DNA of 64,000 nucleotides from Bryobacterales bacterium (GTDB taxonomy: Bacteria > Acidobacteriota > Terriglobia > Bryobacterales > Bryobacteraceae): NCBI GenBank assembly GCA_016716385.1, contig JADJWL010000025.1, positions 868,001-932,000 on the forward strand, given 5' to 3'. Position 1 is the first letter of the stretch; each line of letters begins with the position of its first letter. The translations under genes and the position numbers were made by a program. The notes beneath the pieces were generated by a model that saw nothing but the letters and a program-made list of their open reading frames with translations, made no database searches and had not been told where the DNA came from. Below are positions 37,101 to 45,175 of the stretch, one piece after another.

Positions 37101-37597
37101 TCATCGGTGGCTGGCAGGCCAATGGCATCGTCACGATCGCTTCCGGCTTGCCGTTCACAGTCAATCAGGCTACGGGCGATATCGGCATGGCGGCGGGACC
37201 TGTGCGCCCTGACCTTGTGGGCGAATGGGAATTGGACAGCCCGAATCGCCGCCGCATGTACAATCCGCAGGCGTTCCAGCGCGTGAGCTGTCAGTTGCAG
37301 TCAACGCGCCCGGAGCTCTGCCGGTTCGGCAACGCAGGCTACAATGTCCTGCGCGGCCTCGGCCAGCGCCAGGGGGATTTCTCGATGTACAAGAACATCA
37401 CGTTCACCGAGCGGTTCCGGGCGCAGTTCCGCTGGGAAGCATACAACGTGTTCAACACGCCGTGGTTCAACAATCCCGCCGGCATCAGCTTCTCGACGGC
37501 GAACCAGATCGTGCCGGACGGCCCTCGTGACGCCGAGAGCCGCAGCCTGCGCGTTCCCATGCGGCGCATGCAGTTGGGTCTGAAGCTGTTCTTCTAG
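34112..37597 (+). CDS. Oar-like TonB-dependent receptor, copy 3
   Basis: A 1161-residue receptor of the same architecture. TTG at 34112 follows GAGGGG at 34096-34101. Its DNA is a mosaic. The first 300 coding bases are almost the same as copy 1 (for example the ATCCAGACCGGTATCACCCG block). The middle carries copy-2 features (GDRGETGFTKPDGTVIPVISPAH), and it then returns to copy-1 forms (PPKAGNQ, AGAAAVVRP). This points to gene conversion among the three genes. Signal peptide cleavage is likely after TPAVAQ. The barrel ends in LGLKLFF. Confidence 0.92.
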   Translation: MKQLRFCLALLACLVLALTPAVAQSTTQAIQGLVTDTTGAVVAGAKITITNIQTGITRTVETNQTGNYNFPLVPVGNYNVRSELDGFRTETVTNLRVDTGAQVRQDFRLQIGQVTETIEVAASAVTLETENATLGAVIENRRIIELPLNGRNVQNLAVLVPGVQFGNRTGLGDGSGGFPIPGQGFSVSANGQRETYQTISLDGVDAKDPRIHIANFVPSIEAIEEFKIQTNTYSAEVGFGGGANVNITMKSGTNQLHGTFFNFLRNDAFDAENYFLNFERPAGATRAQKNKLRQNQFGFVMSGPVLIPGVYNGKNKTFWAFNYEGRRTREGVVSTEWWPSNEFRQGDFSSVQFGAFDVNRAFRNPILIYDPFTGDPFPNNRIPASRLHPGAQNVLNLYVPQPMFIQDDPLDFTARQAVNQPIDVNTFFTRIDHNFSDKDRIFGRLAWDRSGRENNHINPNLPVIVDHEVTNLATQWIHTFNQNMINEFRFGFNESNDITRNPRMFDPTFDMDALGVGEFRITGDGNRKLRLNEQGIPQMNGIGFTMLERTAGNGFDNMNTFQFGNHVSWIKGRHNLKFGGEGYIIRMDRGAANLAEGALDFSPLQTGHGFASFLMGLPNQTRTPEGLPFTIPASNRSGFYIHDDWKVTSRLTVNVGLRFDYVGVPWDRQGLWRTLSLPGDRGETGFTKPDGTVIPVISPAHVDERGAVKLFDQDVRFFMPRVGIAYRPTDKWVIRTGAGWYDNINHLNTFTIFNLMPPKAGNQIFNTQTAPARTIPVVGLNGNTFNVQTRRYTPTSNILSMDDPFLTRVAGAAAVVRPTNVIGSPTDYNDGSVWKWSLDVQRELPFQSSLTVGYAGSKGYHVGNSVGNYNDPATPSVAFRQDNRRRTEFFDPAAPDLGVQALGNIRYIDSYGESFYHGLQMKYDKRTTRGLTMGVAYTLSKVHGDGEAGGQEGVGFQDPFDRRGSRGLMRFDQTHRTVAHFVWDLPGSNLTGPLKHIIGGWQANGIVTIASGLPFTVNQATGDIGMAAGPVRPDLVGEWELDSPNRRRMYNPQAFQRVSCQLQSTRPELCRFGNAGYNVLRGLGQRQGDFSMYKNITFTERFRAQFRWEAYNVFNTPWFNNPAGISFSTANQIVPDGPRDAESRSLRVPMRRMQLGLKLFF

Positions 37598-37620
37598 ACC
37601 TCCGGATCCTTCCGGTCACC

Positions 37621-37653
37621 AGGGGCTGGTCCTGACCGGGCCAGCCCCTTCTT
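37621..37653 (+). terminator. Rho-independent terminator after receptor copy 3
   Basis: AGGGGCTGG (37621-37629) pairs with CCAGCCCCT (37641-37649), followed by TCTTT. It lies 23 bases after the receptor stop and just before the stop of the convergent minus-strand gene. Confidence 0.85.
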
Positions 37654-37659
37654 TGTGTC

Positions 37660-39444
37660 CTACCAGATGTAGTCCTTGGCAATCTCCCGCTTGTCGTATC
37701 CGCTCAAGACGTGCACGATGCGCAGCTTCTTCATCGTCACCGGCGACAACTGCCCGATCGGGATGTAGACGATGGTGCGTCCCATGCGGGCGGCGATGGA
37801 CCGGAACACGGAGCGGGGCGGGCGCGCCGCCACGTAGACGACGTGCCGGTGGATGGAGTAATCCAGGCCGGCGAGCAGCAGCCGTTCGGGCTTCGACTCG
37901 GCAAACGCATAGTCCGGATCGGCCCAGACGTCGTACATGCGACCCGCGGGCAGGGAGAGCAGGAAACCACCGTACTCGCCGCGCCCGATCCCCGGTCCCA
38001 CGAGGTGGTCGAACGGGTCGGTCGAGTAGAACGCCATGTCGGACTCGTTCTGGTGCTCTCCAAGCCAGGTGGTGAGGTAGCTGTAGCGGCCGCGGCGGTC
38101 TTCGTCGAAGATCACGACGACGGAGCCGACTTCGCCCGGCGCGGTGCGAGCCTGCCTCACGTAGATTCTGCCTTCGTGCCAGTTGCGGATCGTTTCGCGG
38201 ATATCCACGCCGTCAAGCAACGAGGTGGTGAACGGCTCCACGCGGACCTGTTCTTCGGACAGCAGACTCTTCCCCTTCTTCTTGAGATACCGGCCGTAGC
38301 CTTCGATCACCAGGTCCTCTGGAGGGTAAGAACAGATGGCCGATCCGCCGGCCTGCCGGGCCCATTCCCCGGGGCTCTTCTCTTTGGGCCGCGGTTTGAG
38401 ACCCGCCGGACGCATCCGCCGCTTCATGCTGGGCAGCCGCCTCCGAAGGCGCAACCTCCGGGTTTGCAGCCACACCTCCTCGCCGGACAGGTTGGCGGTG
38501 GGGAGGTCGCTTTCCGTCTGCTGCCAGGGATAACAGCCGGCAAGCTCCCAGACCTCCCACGCGTAGTTGTCGTCCACGATCGACCGCGCGGCGACGGTGA
38601 TTTCGAACAGGGACGCTGTCAGGTAGCCTGAGATCAGCGCCAGGTTCCGGGTGTAGCGCGCCAGCAGCCGCCTCTGCCAGTGAGCGACGGACTCGCCCGT
38701 GTTGAGTTGGTAGGACTCTTCGGCTTCGCGCAGCAGAGACCACTGCAGGCGGCGCCGGTCCACCGCTGTCCGCTCCCGCTCGTAGGCCGCCTGGAGATAG
38801 GGCATTTCCTGCGTGATCTCGGCCAGGCAGTCGGGGTGTGGATTGATCAGCTCGACTGTGGGCACAGGCTGCGGCGGCCGCGGACGCTGCGGGCGCTCCA
38901 TGGCCTTGAGCACGGGATCCAGCAGGTTCAGCGATACCACCACGGCGACGCGCGCCTCGAGATCCGCGCCGTGGAGCTTCCAGGCAATCGCCGAGGCAAG
39001 TTCCATGATGTCCATGTCGCGTGGCTGCGGACGAACGCGGTAGGCCTCCACGTAGCGGTCCAGCCCGATGGCGCCAACTGCGTAAGTGTCGGGGTAGTCG
39101 CCCGGAAGGTGCGGGCGTCCGGGGTTGTCCGGATCGACGAACACGATGGTGGCGCCGATTTCCACCGCGGTCCGCACGGCTTCTGTAAACGGATCGGCCG
39201 GCTCCACCGGGACATAAATGATGGTGTCGGGTTCGTCCGGGTCCGGGTAGACCAGAACGGTGATCTCGGGCAGCCTGGCGACGGCATCGACGTAGGGTTC
39301 CTGGAGCGGCGAGGGAAGCTCCACCGCCACGACGCCCGGCCGTTCCCGCAGAAGGACCTCCCGGGTCCGGGCGGCGAATTCGACGCGCCCCGGCACCACC
39401 GGAATGTAGAGAAAGCGGCCGCGCCGCGGGGTCCCGCCGTCCAT
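37660..39444 (-). CDS. Unrecognised 594-residue partner of a MoxR-type ATPase
   Basis: I do not recognise the family. The N-terminal 150 residues (REVLLRERPGVVAVELPSP, then alternating hydrophobic strands ITVLVYPDPDEPDTIIYVPV, ATIVFVDPD) have the look of a TraB/DUF5682-like alpha/beta fold, but the GTxH motif of that superfamily is absent. A helical middle (about 220-330) is followed by an R/K-rich stretch (RRLRLRRRLPSMKRRMRP). A C-terminal alpha/beta part ends in REIAKDYIW. There is no signal peptide or membrane helix. It starts 3 bases after the ATPase stop, so the two almost surely work together. Confidence 0.85.
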   Translation of the reverse strand: MDGGTPRRGRFLYIPVVPGRVEFAARTREVLLRERPGVVAVELPSPLQEPYVDAVARLPEITVLVYPDPDEPDTIIYVPVEPADPFTEAVRTAVEIGATIVFVDPDNPGRPHLPGDYPDTYAVGAIGLDRYVEAYRVRPQPRDMDIMELASAIAWKLHGADLEARVAVVVSLNLLDPVLKAMERPQRPRPPQPVPTVELINPHPDCLAEITQEMPYLQAAYERERTAVDRRRLQWSLLREAEESYQLNTGESVAHWQRRLLARYTRNLALISGYLTASLFEITVAARSIVDDNYAWEVWELAGCYPWQQTESDLPTANLSGEEVWLQTRRLRLRRRLPSMKRRMRPAGLKPRPKEKSPGEWARQAGGSAICSYPPEDLVIEGYGRYLKKKGKSLLSEEQVRVEPFTTSLLDGVDIRETIRNWHEGRIYVRQARTAPGEVGSVVVIFDEDRRGRYSYLTTWLGEHQNESDMAFYSTDPFDHLVGPGIGRGEYGGFLLSLPAGRMYDVWADPDYAFAESKPERLLLAGLDYSIHRHVVYVAARPPRSVFRSIAARMGRTIVYIPIGQLSPVTMKKLRIVHVLSGYDKREIAKDYIW

Positions 39445-39447
39445 GGT

Positions 39448-40260
39448 TCAACTCTTCAGATAGCGCAGGGCTTCATCGCCCAGCGTCTTCCGTATGCTGG
39501 TGACGAGCGCCGGGGCCCCACCGGTGAGCTCCCGCAGCTTGAGTGCGTAGCGCACGATGTTGATGCCGTCGCGCACCGTGTAATTCTCGTCGGCTCCGTG
39601 CGCCTTTTGGAGAAAATCGGCGACGTACTCCAGAATTTCTTCTTCCGCGAAGGGTAAATTCTCCTGAAGAATTTGGATTTCCTCGTCGCGATCCGGGAAG
39701 TCGATCCAGATCTGGGGCTGGAGCCGGGAGTGAATGTACTCGGGGAGTTCGAAGGTGGAAGCGTCGTCGTTCATCGTCGCCACGAGCCGGAAGTCCGGGT
39801 GCGCCTTGATCTTGACGCCGGCGACGATGGATTCCACGTAGCGCCGGGTATCGAGCAGCGGCGCAAGACTGGCCCAGCTCTTCTCGCTCATGCGATTGCC
39901 TTCGTCCAGAATGGCGACTCCGCCGCGCAGCATGGCTGTCACGAGCGGCGAAGCGACGTAGCGAAGCTGGCCCGCGCCTTCGATGACCGGCGTCACGAGC
40001 AGGTCTTCCGGACGCGTATCGAGGGTCGCCTGCAAGATGTAGACAGCGCGGTCCATGCGTTTCGCGGCGGCATACGCGAGCGTCGTCTTCCCCACGCCGG
40101 GCTTCCCCAGCAGCCGCGGATTCATCGGCAGGTCGCGCTCGTCGACGACCATCCAGGCGGCCAGCAACTGCCGCATCAACTCTTCCTGTCCCACCCATTG
40201 CACCGGAAGTTCATCCGGATGGGCGAGATGCAGGGTCACGCCATCGATCTGGACCGTCAT
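39448..40260 (-). CDS. MoxR-type AAA+ ATPase
   Basis: A 270-residue AAA+ ATPase. Walker A GKPGVGKTT (K58), Walker B GGVAILDEGNRM with the catalytic Glu, and sensor 1 FRLVATMNDD are intact. MoxR enzymes act as chaperones that activate metal-enzyme or VWA-domain partners. Here no VWA gene is present; the neighbours are the 594-residue unknown protein (3 bases downstream) and an M20 peptidase (6 bases upstream). The protein is slightly shorter than typical MoxR proteins, ending soon after the lid helices. The substrate is unknown. Confidence 0.92.
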   Translation of the reverse strand: MTVQIDGVTLHLAHPDELPVQWVGQEELMRQLLAAWMVVDERDLPMNPRLLGKPGVGKTTLAYAAAKRMDRAVYILQATLDTRPEDLLVTPVIEGAGQLRYVASPLVTAMLRGGVAILDEGNRMSEKSWASLAPLLDTRRYVESIVAGVKIKAHPDFRLVATMNDDASTFELPEYIHSRLQPQIWIDFPDRDEEIQILQENLPFAEEEILEYVADFLQKAHGADENYTVRDGINIVRYALKLRELTGGAPALVTSIRKTLGDEALRYLKS

Positions 40261-40266
40261 ACCGTT

Positions 40267-41619
40267 CTATTGTCCCTCAGAGCCGAGGACTTCGAGGTAG
40301 CGTTGGACGGCGCGGATGCCGTCGAAGAAGTTGGCGACGAGGAACTTCTCATTCGGTGAGTGGATGCAATCGTCGGGCAGACCGAAGCCCATGAGAACAC
40401 TGGGGATTCCCAGGTGCTGGGCGAACAGTCCGGCGATCGGGATCGACCCGCCGGAACGGATGAAGACTGTCTCGCGGCCGAAGACTTCCGTCAGGGCGGA
40501 GGCCGCTGTGCGGATAAACCGGTTCTCCGGCTCGATCAGCCAGGGGGCTCCCGTGTGCAGGACGCGGACTTCGGCCTTGTATCCGGCCGGACAGGCGGCG
40601 AGGATTGCTTCGGTGAGCTGTGCGGCGGCCTCGTCCGGGTCCTGATCCGCCACCAGGCGGCTGCTGATCTTGACGGTGGCGCGGGCCGGGATGACGGTCT
40701 TGGCGCCTTCCGCGGTGAATCCTCCGCGAATGCCGTGGACCTCCACCGTGGGGCGCGCCCAGAGCCGCTCAAACAATGGGACATCGGGCTCGCCGACCAG
40801 AGCCGTCACGCCCATTTCGTGCTCCCGGTAAGCGGCCTCGTCGAAAGGCAGGCGGCTCCAGGCCTCCCGCTCGGCTGCGGATGGGGCGCGGACGCGGTCG
40901 TAGTAGCCGGGAATGCGGATCCGACCGTCGGGTCCTTTGAGAGCGCAGACGATTTCGGCAATCGCCTGGAGCGGGTTTGGCGCCGCCCCGCCGTAGACAC
41001 CCGAATGCAGATCCTGGCGCGCGCCGGTCACCTCGACTTCGAGATAGACGATCCCCCGCAGCCCCACACACAGCGTCGGCAGGCCGGGAGCGAACATCTC
41101 GGTATCGCAGATCAGGGCGGCATCTGCTTGCAAAAGCGGGGGTTGCGAGGCGACGAAGCGGGAGATGTGTCCGCCACCGCTCTCCTCCTCGCCCTCGATG
41201 AGGAACCGCACGTTCACGGGGAGCCGTCCGGTGCTGCGCAGCAGGCGATTGACAGCCTTGATCAAAATGTAGGTCTGTCCCTTGTCGTCGGAGGCGCCGC
41301 GGGCGTAGAGATTCCCATCGCGAATCTCTGGTTCAAACGGCGGAGAAACCCACTCTTCGAGGGGATCGGCCGGCTGCACATCGTAATGGCCATAGAGGAG
41401 AAGTGTCGGTTTTCCCGGAGCGTGGCGCCATTCTCCATAAACCAGTGGAAAGCCTGTTTCTTCAATGAGTTGCACCTGATCCAGGCCAGCTTGGGAAAGC
41501 TCTCCGCGAACAAACTCCGCAGCCTTGTGCACGTCATTCGAGTGTTCAACCGAAGTACTAATACTAGGGATCCGAAGGAAGGCCTTCAGCCCTTCGAGAT
41601 ATTCGCTATGTTGTTCCAC
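40267..41619 (-). CDS. M20 family dipeptidase
   Basis: A 450-residue zinc peptidase of the M20 (CPG2/PepV-like) group. Metal and catalytic motifs are YGHYDVQPADP, RGASDDKGQ, EGEEESGGG (catalytic Glu) and DTEMFAPG. The dimerisation-domain His is in RQDLHSGVYGG. I chose GTG at 41619 (VEQHSEYLEGLKAFLRIPSIST) since homologues begin there. The open frame reaches an ATG at 41823, but the added 68 residues look non-coding. No clear ribosome site precedes the GTG. It heads the operon with the MoxR ATPase. Confidence 0.9.
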   Translation of the reverse strand: MEQHSEYLEGLKAFLRIPSISTSVEHSNDVHKAAEFVRGELSQAGLDQVQLIEETGFPLVYGEWRHAPGKPTLLLYGHYDVQPADPLEEWVSPPFEPEIRDGNLYARGASDDKGQTYILIKAVNRLLRSTGRLPVNVRFLIEGEEESGGGHISRFVASQPPLLQADAALICDTEMFAPGLPTLCVGLRGIVYLEVEVTGARQDLHSGVYGGAAPNPLQAIAEIVCALKGPDGRIRIPGYYDRVRAPSAAEREAWSRLPFDEAAYREHEMGVTALVGEPDVPLFERLWARPTVEVHGIRGGFTAEGAKTVIPARATVKISSRLVADQDPDEAAAQLTEAILAACPAGYKAEVRVLHTGAPWLIEPENRFIRTAASALTEVFGRETVFIRSGGSIPIAGLFAQHLGIPSVLMGFGLPDDCIHSPNEKFLVANFFDGIRAVQRYLEVLGSEGQ

Positions 41620-41855
41620 AACGGATGGATAGCAAATCCAGGTGGGATGAAGCAATGGGTACGGCGAAAAAAGGAGGAGCAACCAGCGGCTGATTGTGCT
41701 AGAATGCCAGAGTGTCAGTGAGTTGACCCAGGCTTGGCCCTGCGGAGTGAAATCCAACCGGGTGCTCCGCCGCCGGGTTCCAGAATGAATCTTGATCTTC
41801 CCCCGCCCGAAGATTCGAGCCAAACGTAGAAACAGGACATTGGACCGAAACTTGA

Positions 41856-42353
41856 ATGCTCTCTAGATATTACTGGAGCGGCGTCGCCGTTCTTGCTGGT
41901 TTTATGGCCGCGCCCGGAACTATCGCCAACAGCGATGTTCCGGTGCACCAGGGACCGTCCATCGCGGAGATTCGCTTGAGCGATCCGCGCCTCGCACGGA
42001 TTCAGGAGTTCTTCGATGCCAGGAGCGCTCCAGCCGGGCGCATCGCATCGCAGTTTCTGCGGGTCTCCGACCAACACCGCTTGGACTGGCGATTACTGCC
42101 GAGCCTGGCAATGGTGGAATCGGAAGGCGGCCTGACGGCGCAATCCAACAACTTATTCGGCTGGGAGTGCGGCCGGGCTCGTTTCGAATCCATGGAAGCG
42201 GCTGTGCACACGGTCGGAAGCCGTCTTGCCAAGTCTCCGCTCTACCGGAACAAGAGCCTCGACGCTCAGTTGACAACATTCAACCCCGTGGGCCAGTACG
42301 CCGAAGCGGTGAAGCGGATGATGCACCGGCTGTCACCGAAGCGAGATCTCTAA
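41856..42353 (+). CDS. Exported glucosaminidase-like (lysozyme-fold) protein
   Basis: A 165-residue protein with a signal peptide (about residues 1-24) and one small glucosaminidase-type domain: LDWRLLPSLAMVESEGG holds the probable catalytic Glu, and SNNLFGWECG, SMEAAVHTVGSRLAKSPLYRNKSLDAQLTTFNPVGQYAEAVKRMM follow the family pattern. It should cut peptidoglycan glycan strands in the periplasm. It is divergent from the peptidase operon across about 236 bases. The minus-strand small gene at 42360 is convergent with it. Confidence 0.85.
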   Translation: MLSRYYWSGVAVLAGFMAAPGTIANSDVPVHQGPSIAEIRLSDPRLARIQEFFDARSAPAGRIASQFLRVSDQHRLDWRLLPSLAMVESEGGLTAQSNNLFGWECGRARFESMEAAVHTVGSRLAKSPLYRNKSLDAQLTTFNPVGQYAEAVKRMMHRLSPKRDL

Positions 42354-42359
42354 CCCGGC

Positions 42360-42506
42360 TTATTCGATCAACAACAGGCCAAGATAGAGACCGCCAAAGA
42401 TCAAAATCGACAGGACCGAGACTGCCACCCAGCGCAAGACCCTTTCGCGCGTCGTCACTGCGGCCTCATCGTCTTGTTTCATCCGGTCCGAAAGGCTATC
42501 AAACAT
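42360..42506 (-). CDS. 48-residue single-pass membrane protein
   Basis: A short gene with a strong ribosome site (GAGGAGG about 6 bases before ATG at 42506). The protein starts MFDSLSDRMKQDDEAAVTTRERVLRW, a charged N-terminus, and continues with one hydrophobic helix VAVSVLSILIFGGLYLGLLLI ahead of the final Glu and the stop. The positive charge before the helix predicts a cytoplasmic N-terminus. No family is recognised. It is convergent with the glucosaminidase-like gene, its stop 7 bases away. Confidence 0.75.
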   Translation of the reverse strand: MFDSLSDRMKQDDEAAVTTRERVLRWVAVSVLSILIFGGLYLGLLLIE

Positions 42507-42631
42507 CGTGAACCTCCTCGTATCGAGCCAAAAGGCCAGTATAAAGTCGGGACGACCGGAACCTACTTCAATTGTAGCCGCAAAGCGGCGCTGAGTACAG
42601 CAAAACCGGATCCTGCTATCCTCTTGTCAGG

Positions 42632-45172
42632 ATGAGACTTCTGTGCGGGCCGCCGGGTGCTTCGGGCATTCCGGCGGCACTCGGCGGAGTGGTGACTGCC
42701 GCGGGGGCCGGGCACGCCTTCCGGCTCATCGTGCCGGCGCCAGGTCTGGCCGAGCGTGCCAGGATCGAGCTGGCCCGCCGGGGCTGCGTGGCCGACCCGG
42801 CTGCCGTCATGACCCTCGCCGAGCTGGTCGATGCCGCGGCGCCGCTCCCGGAAGCGTCCGCCGCGGACATTGAGATCGCGGTCGCCGACGCCATTGAGGA
42901 GCACGGCATCCCGGAACTTTGCCCGGTGCGGGACGCACCCGGCCTGGCGCAGACCGCAGCCGGCGCTGTGGCCGAGCTCGCAGCCCATGGCCGCGAGCCG
43001 GACGACTCCCCGCTCTCCGCCCTCTACCGCGAGGCTGCTGCCCGTCTGCGTGACCGCGGGCTCCTCCTGCGAGGGGAGCGCCAGCGGCTGGCGGCCCTAT
43101 CCCTGCCTTCACACCGCGAGCCGACGTGGGTGGCGGGGTTCTTCTCCTTCTCTGATCCGGAGATGTCTGTCATCGAGGCCTTGGCGTGCCTCACTCCCTT
43201 GACCGTCGTCCTCCCCAAAACAGGGACAGACCCTATTGTCAGGCGGCTTATGGGGCTCGGGGCCAGCGCCCAGACTATTGCTTCATTGGGAGAAGCCGCG
43301 TCCGTCAGGGCGTTTCGGGCACGAACCCCCGAAGAGGAAGCACGTGAAATCGCCAGACGCATCGCCCAGGAACTGGACCGCGGCCGGCCGGCCCGGGACA
43401 TCGGCGTGGCCATTCGCGGCGCCGGTCCCTGGGCCGGCGCTGTCACGGCGGCGCTGGCGCGCTTCGGGATCCCGTTCCGCAATTCCGTCCCGAGTCCGCT
43501 CGAAGGAGAAGCAGTCGCCCGCTGGCTGGTCGCCTGGGTCACGGCCTGGGAAACCGGCTGGGAACTTGGGGCCACCACCGCCGCCCTCCGGCTTGCCATT
43601 CCGCCGCCGCTAGCCGACACTCTGGACCTCACCGCCCGCGAACGGCTTCCCGCCTCCGGACTGGACACATTGCGGGAGCTCGGCGGCGAGCTTGTGGCTC
43701 CATGGCTGGACGCGTGCGCCCTCTCCGGCGAGGCGGCCGACGGATCGGCGTGGGCGCAGCGGCTCCTGGAGATTGCGCTGCGGCTACCGCCGCCGGCGGC
43801 CGAACCGGGCGATTTCGCCGCTGTCGAGCGTGTTCGGCGCGACCGGGCGGCACGACGGATGCTGGAGCGCGCCCTCGCGCGAGCCGCCGCGGCCCGATCG
43901 GGGGCTGTCCCGCTTGCCGTCTTCTGGCGCGCCGCGCGGACGGCGATCCGGCACGCGCTCGTTCACCCGGTCGATCTCCGCCGCGACGCAGTCAAGATGA
44001 TGACTGTGTATGAAGCGTGCCAGTTTCCCGTCCCGTGCCTGTTTCTCTGCGGCCTCGTTGAAGGAGAGTTCCCGCGGCTCCCCGCGGCCGACCCGTTCCT
44101 CCCCGAGGCAGTGCGGCGCAGCCTCGGCTTGCCTGGAGCGGCGGAATCGGATGCGACGGAGCGCCTCCTGTTCGAGGCGGCCGCCTCGGCGGCGACCGAA
44201 GTCCTGACACTGAGCTGGTCCCAGGTGGGGACACGCGGCGGCTCCTTCCTCCCCTCCAGCCTACTCCCGGCGGGACTAACCGTCGAAGAAACAATTGCTT
44301 GCACGCGATCTCCCGCAGCCCGGCCGCCCGCTGAAAGCGGGTCTGTCCCCCTTTCCCTGCTCGCTCAACGCCACCAGCGGTTCTCGCCCAGCGGCCTGGA
44401 ATGCTTCCTCGACTGCCCATTTCAGTTCTTTGGCCGGTACACGCTCCGGCTGGCGACGCGCCCCCTTCCGCCCGGCGACCGGCTCGATTTCCGCCTGCAG
44501 GGCGAAATCGTCCACACCGTTCTGGGAGCCTGGCGGAGCCTCGGGGGCGAGATCGGCGTGCACTTCGACCGCCTCTACGATGCCTTGTGCGACCGCGGAG
44601 GAGTTCCCGCGGGATTCCGCCGCATCGCGGTCCGTCTGCAAATCCGGGCGGACCTGGAGCGTTTTGCCGCCTCCGAAGAGCTGCCTCTGGGGAACCGGGT
44701 CCTCGTGGAGTGGCCGTTCGAGACGACGCTCGACACCGGGGTCCCCCTCCGCGGCCGGATCGACCGCATCGAGGTGCTCCCCGATGACCGCCTCGTGATC
44801 GTCGACTACAAGTACAGTGCGGCCCAGGGCATGCGCGAGCGCGTCAGCCGCGAGTCCGCTCTTCAGGGCGCGCTTTATACGGTTGCCGCCGAGCGCGCGC
44901 TCGGCAGACCAGCCGCGGCCATGATCTTCGCGTCGCTCAAGCGCGACGTCGCCTTCCACGGCTGGGGCGACCCCGGTGTCACAGGCCGGCTGGCGCCGAT
45001 CCCGCTGGCGTGGCGCGAGGAGAGCCAAGCCAAGGCCGCCGGCGCCGCCTTCCGGATCCTCGACGGCGCAATCGCCCCGGCGCCCCGGTCTCCCGATCTG
45101 TGCCCGCGCTGCGAATTCCGCGACGTGTGCCGCTACGAAGCCTCCGCGCGGGCGGCGGGAGCGGCGGGGTAA
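42632..45172 (+). CDS. addB: AddB-like subunit with RecB-type nuclease domain
   Basis: An 846-residue partner of the AddA-type helicase encoded 3 bases downstream. The helicase-like region keeps the fold but not a Walker A: the start reads LLCGPPGASGIPAAL, without GK[ST]. The C-terminal nuclease has RGRIDRIEVLPDDRLVIVDYKYSA (D and DYK metal residues). An iron-sulfur staple is formed by the Cys in FLDCPFQF and CPRCEFRDVC (C-x2-C-x5-C), as in AddB. With AddA it resects double-strand breaks for RecA loading. It is shorter than Bacillus AddB, so it is a compact version. Confidence 0.88.
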   Translation: MRLLCGPPGASGIPAALGGVVTAAGAGHAFRLIVPAPGLAERARIELARRGCVADPAAVMTLAELVDAAAPLPEASAADIEIAVADAIEEHGIPELCPVRDAPGLAQTAAGAVAELAAHGREPDDSPLSALYREAAARLRDRGLLLRGERQRLAALSLPSHREPTWVAGFFSFSDPEMSVIEALACLTPLTVVLPKTGTDPIVRRLMGLGASAQTIASLGEAASVRAFRARTPEEEAREIARRIAQELDRGRPARDIGVAIRGAGPWAGAVTAALARFGIPFRNSVPSPLEGEAVARWLVAWVTAWETGWELGATTAALRLAIPPPLADTLDLTARERLPASGLDTLRELGGELVAPWLDACALSGEAADGSAWAQRLLEIALRLPPPAAEPGDFAAVERVRRDRAARRMLERALARAAAARSGAVPLAVFWRAARTAIRHALVHPVDLRRDAVKMMTVYEACQFPVPCLFLCGLVEGEFPRLPAADPFLPEAVRRSLGLPGAAESDATERLLFEAAASAATEVLTLSWSQVGTRGGSFLPSSLLPAGLTVEETIACTRSPAARPPAESGSVPLSLLAQRHQRFSPSGLECFLDCPFQFFGRYTLRLATRPLPPGDRLDFRLQGEIVHTVLGAWRSLGGEIGVHFDRLYDALCDRGGVPAGFRRIAVRLQIRADLERFAASEELPLGNRVLVEWPFETTLDTGVPLRGRIDRIEVLPDDRLVIVDYKYSAAQGMRERVSRESALQGALYTVAAERALGRPAAAMIFASLKRDVAFHGWGDPGVTGRLAPIPLAWREESQAKAAGAAFRILDGAIAPAPRSPDLCPRCEFRDVCRYEASARAAGAAG

Positions 45173-45175
45173 GCC

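Noticed and set aside
22905..37597. Repeats that might suggest a CRISPR array
   Set aside because: The repetition is whole-gene receptor duplication; there are no short regular repeats with unique spacers anywhere in the window.
41620..41823. N-terminal extension of the M20 peptidase to ATG 41823
   Set aside because: The added 68 residues are unlike the family and read as intergenic DNA; homologous sequence starts at the GTG at 41619.
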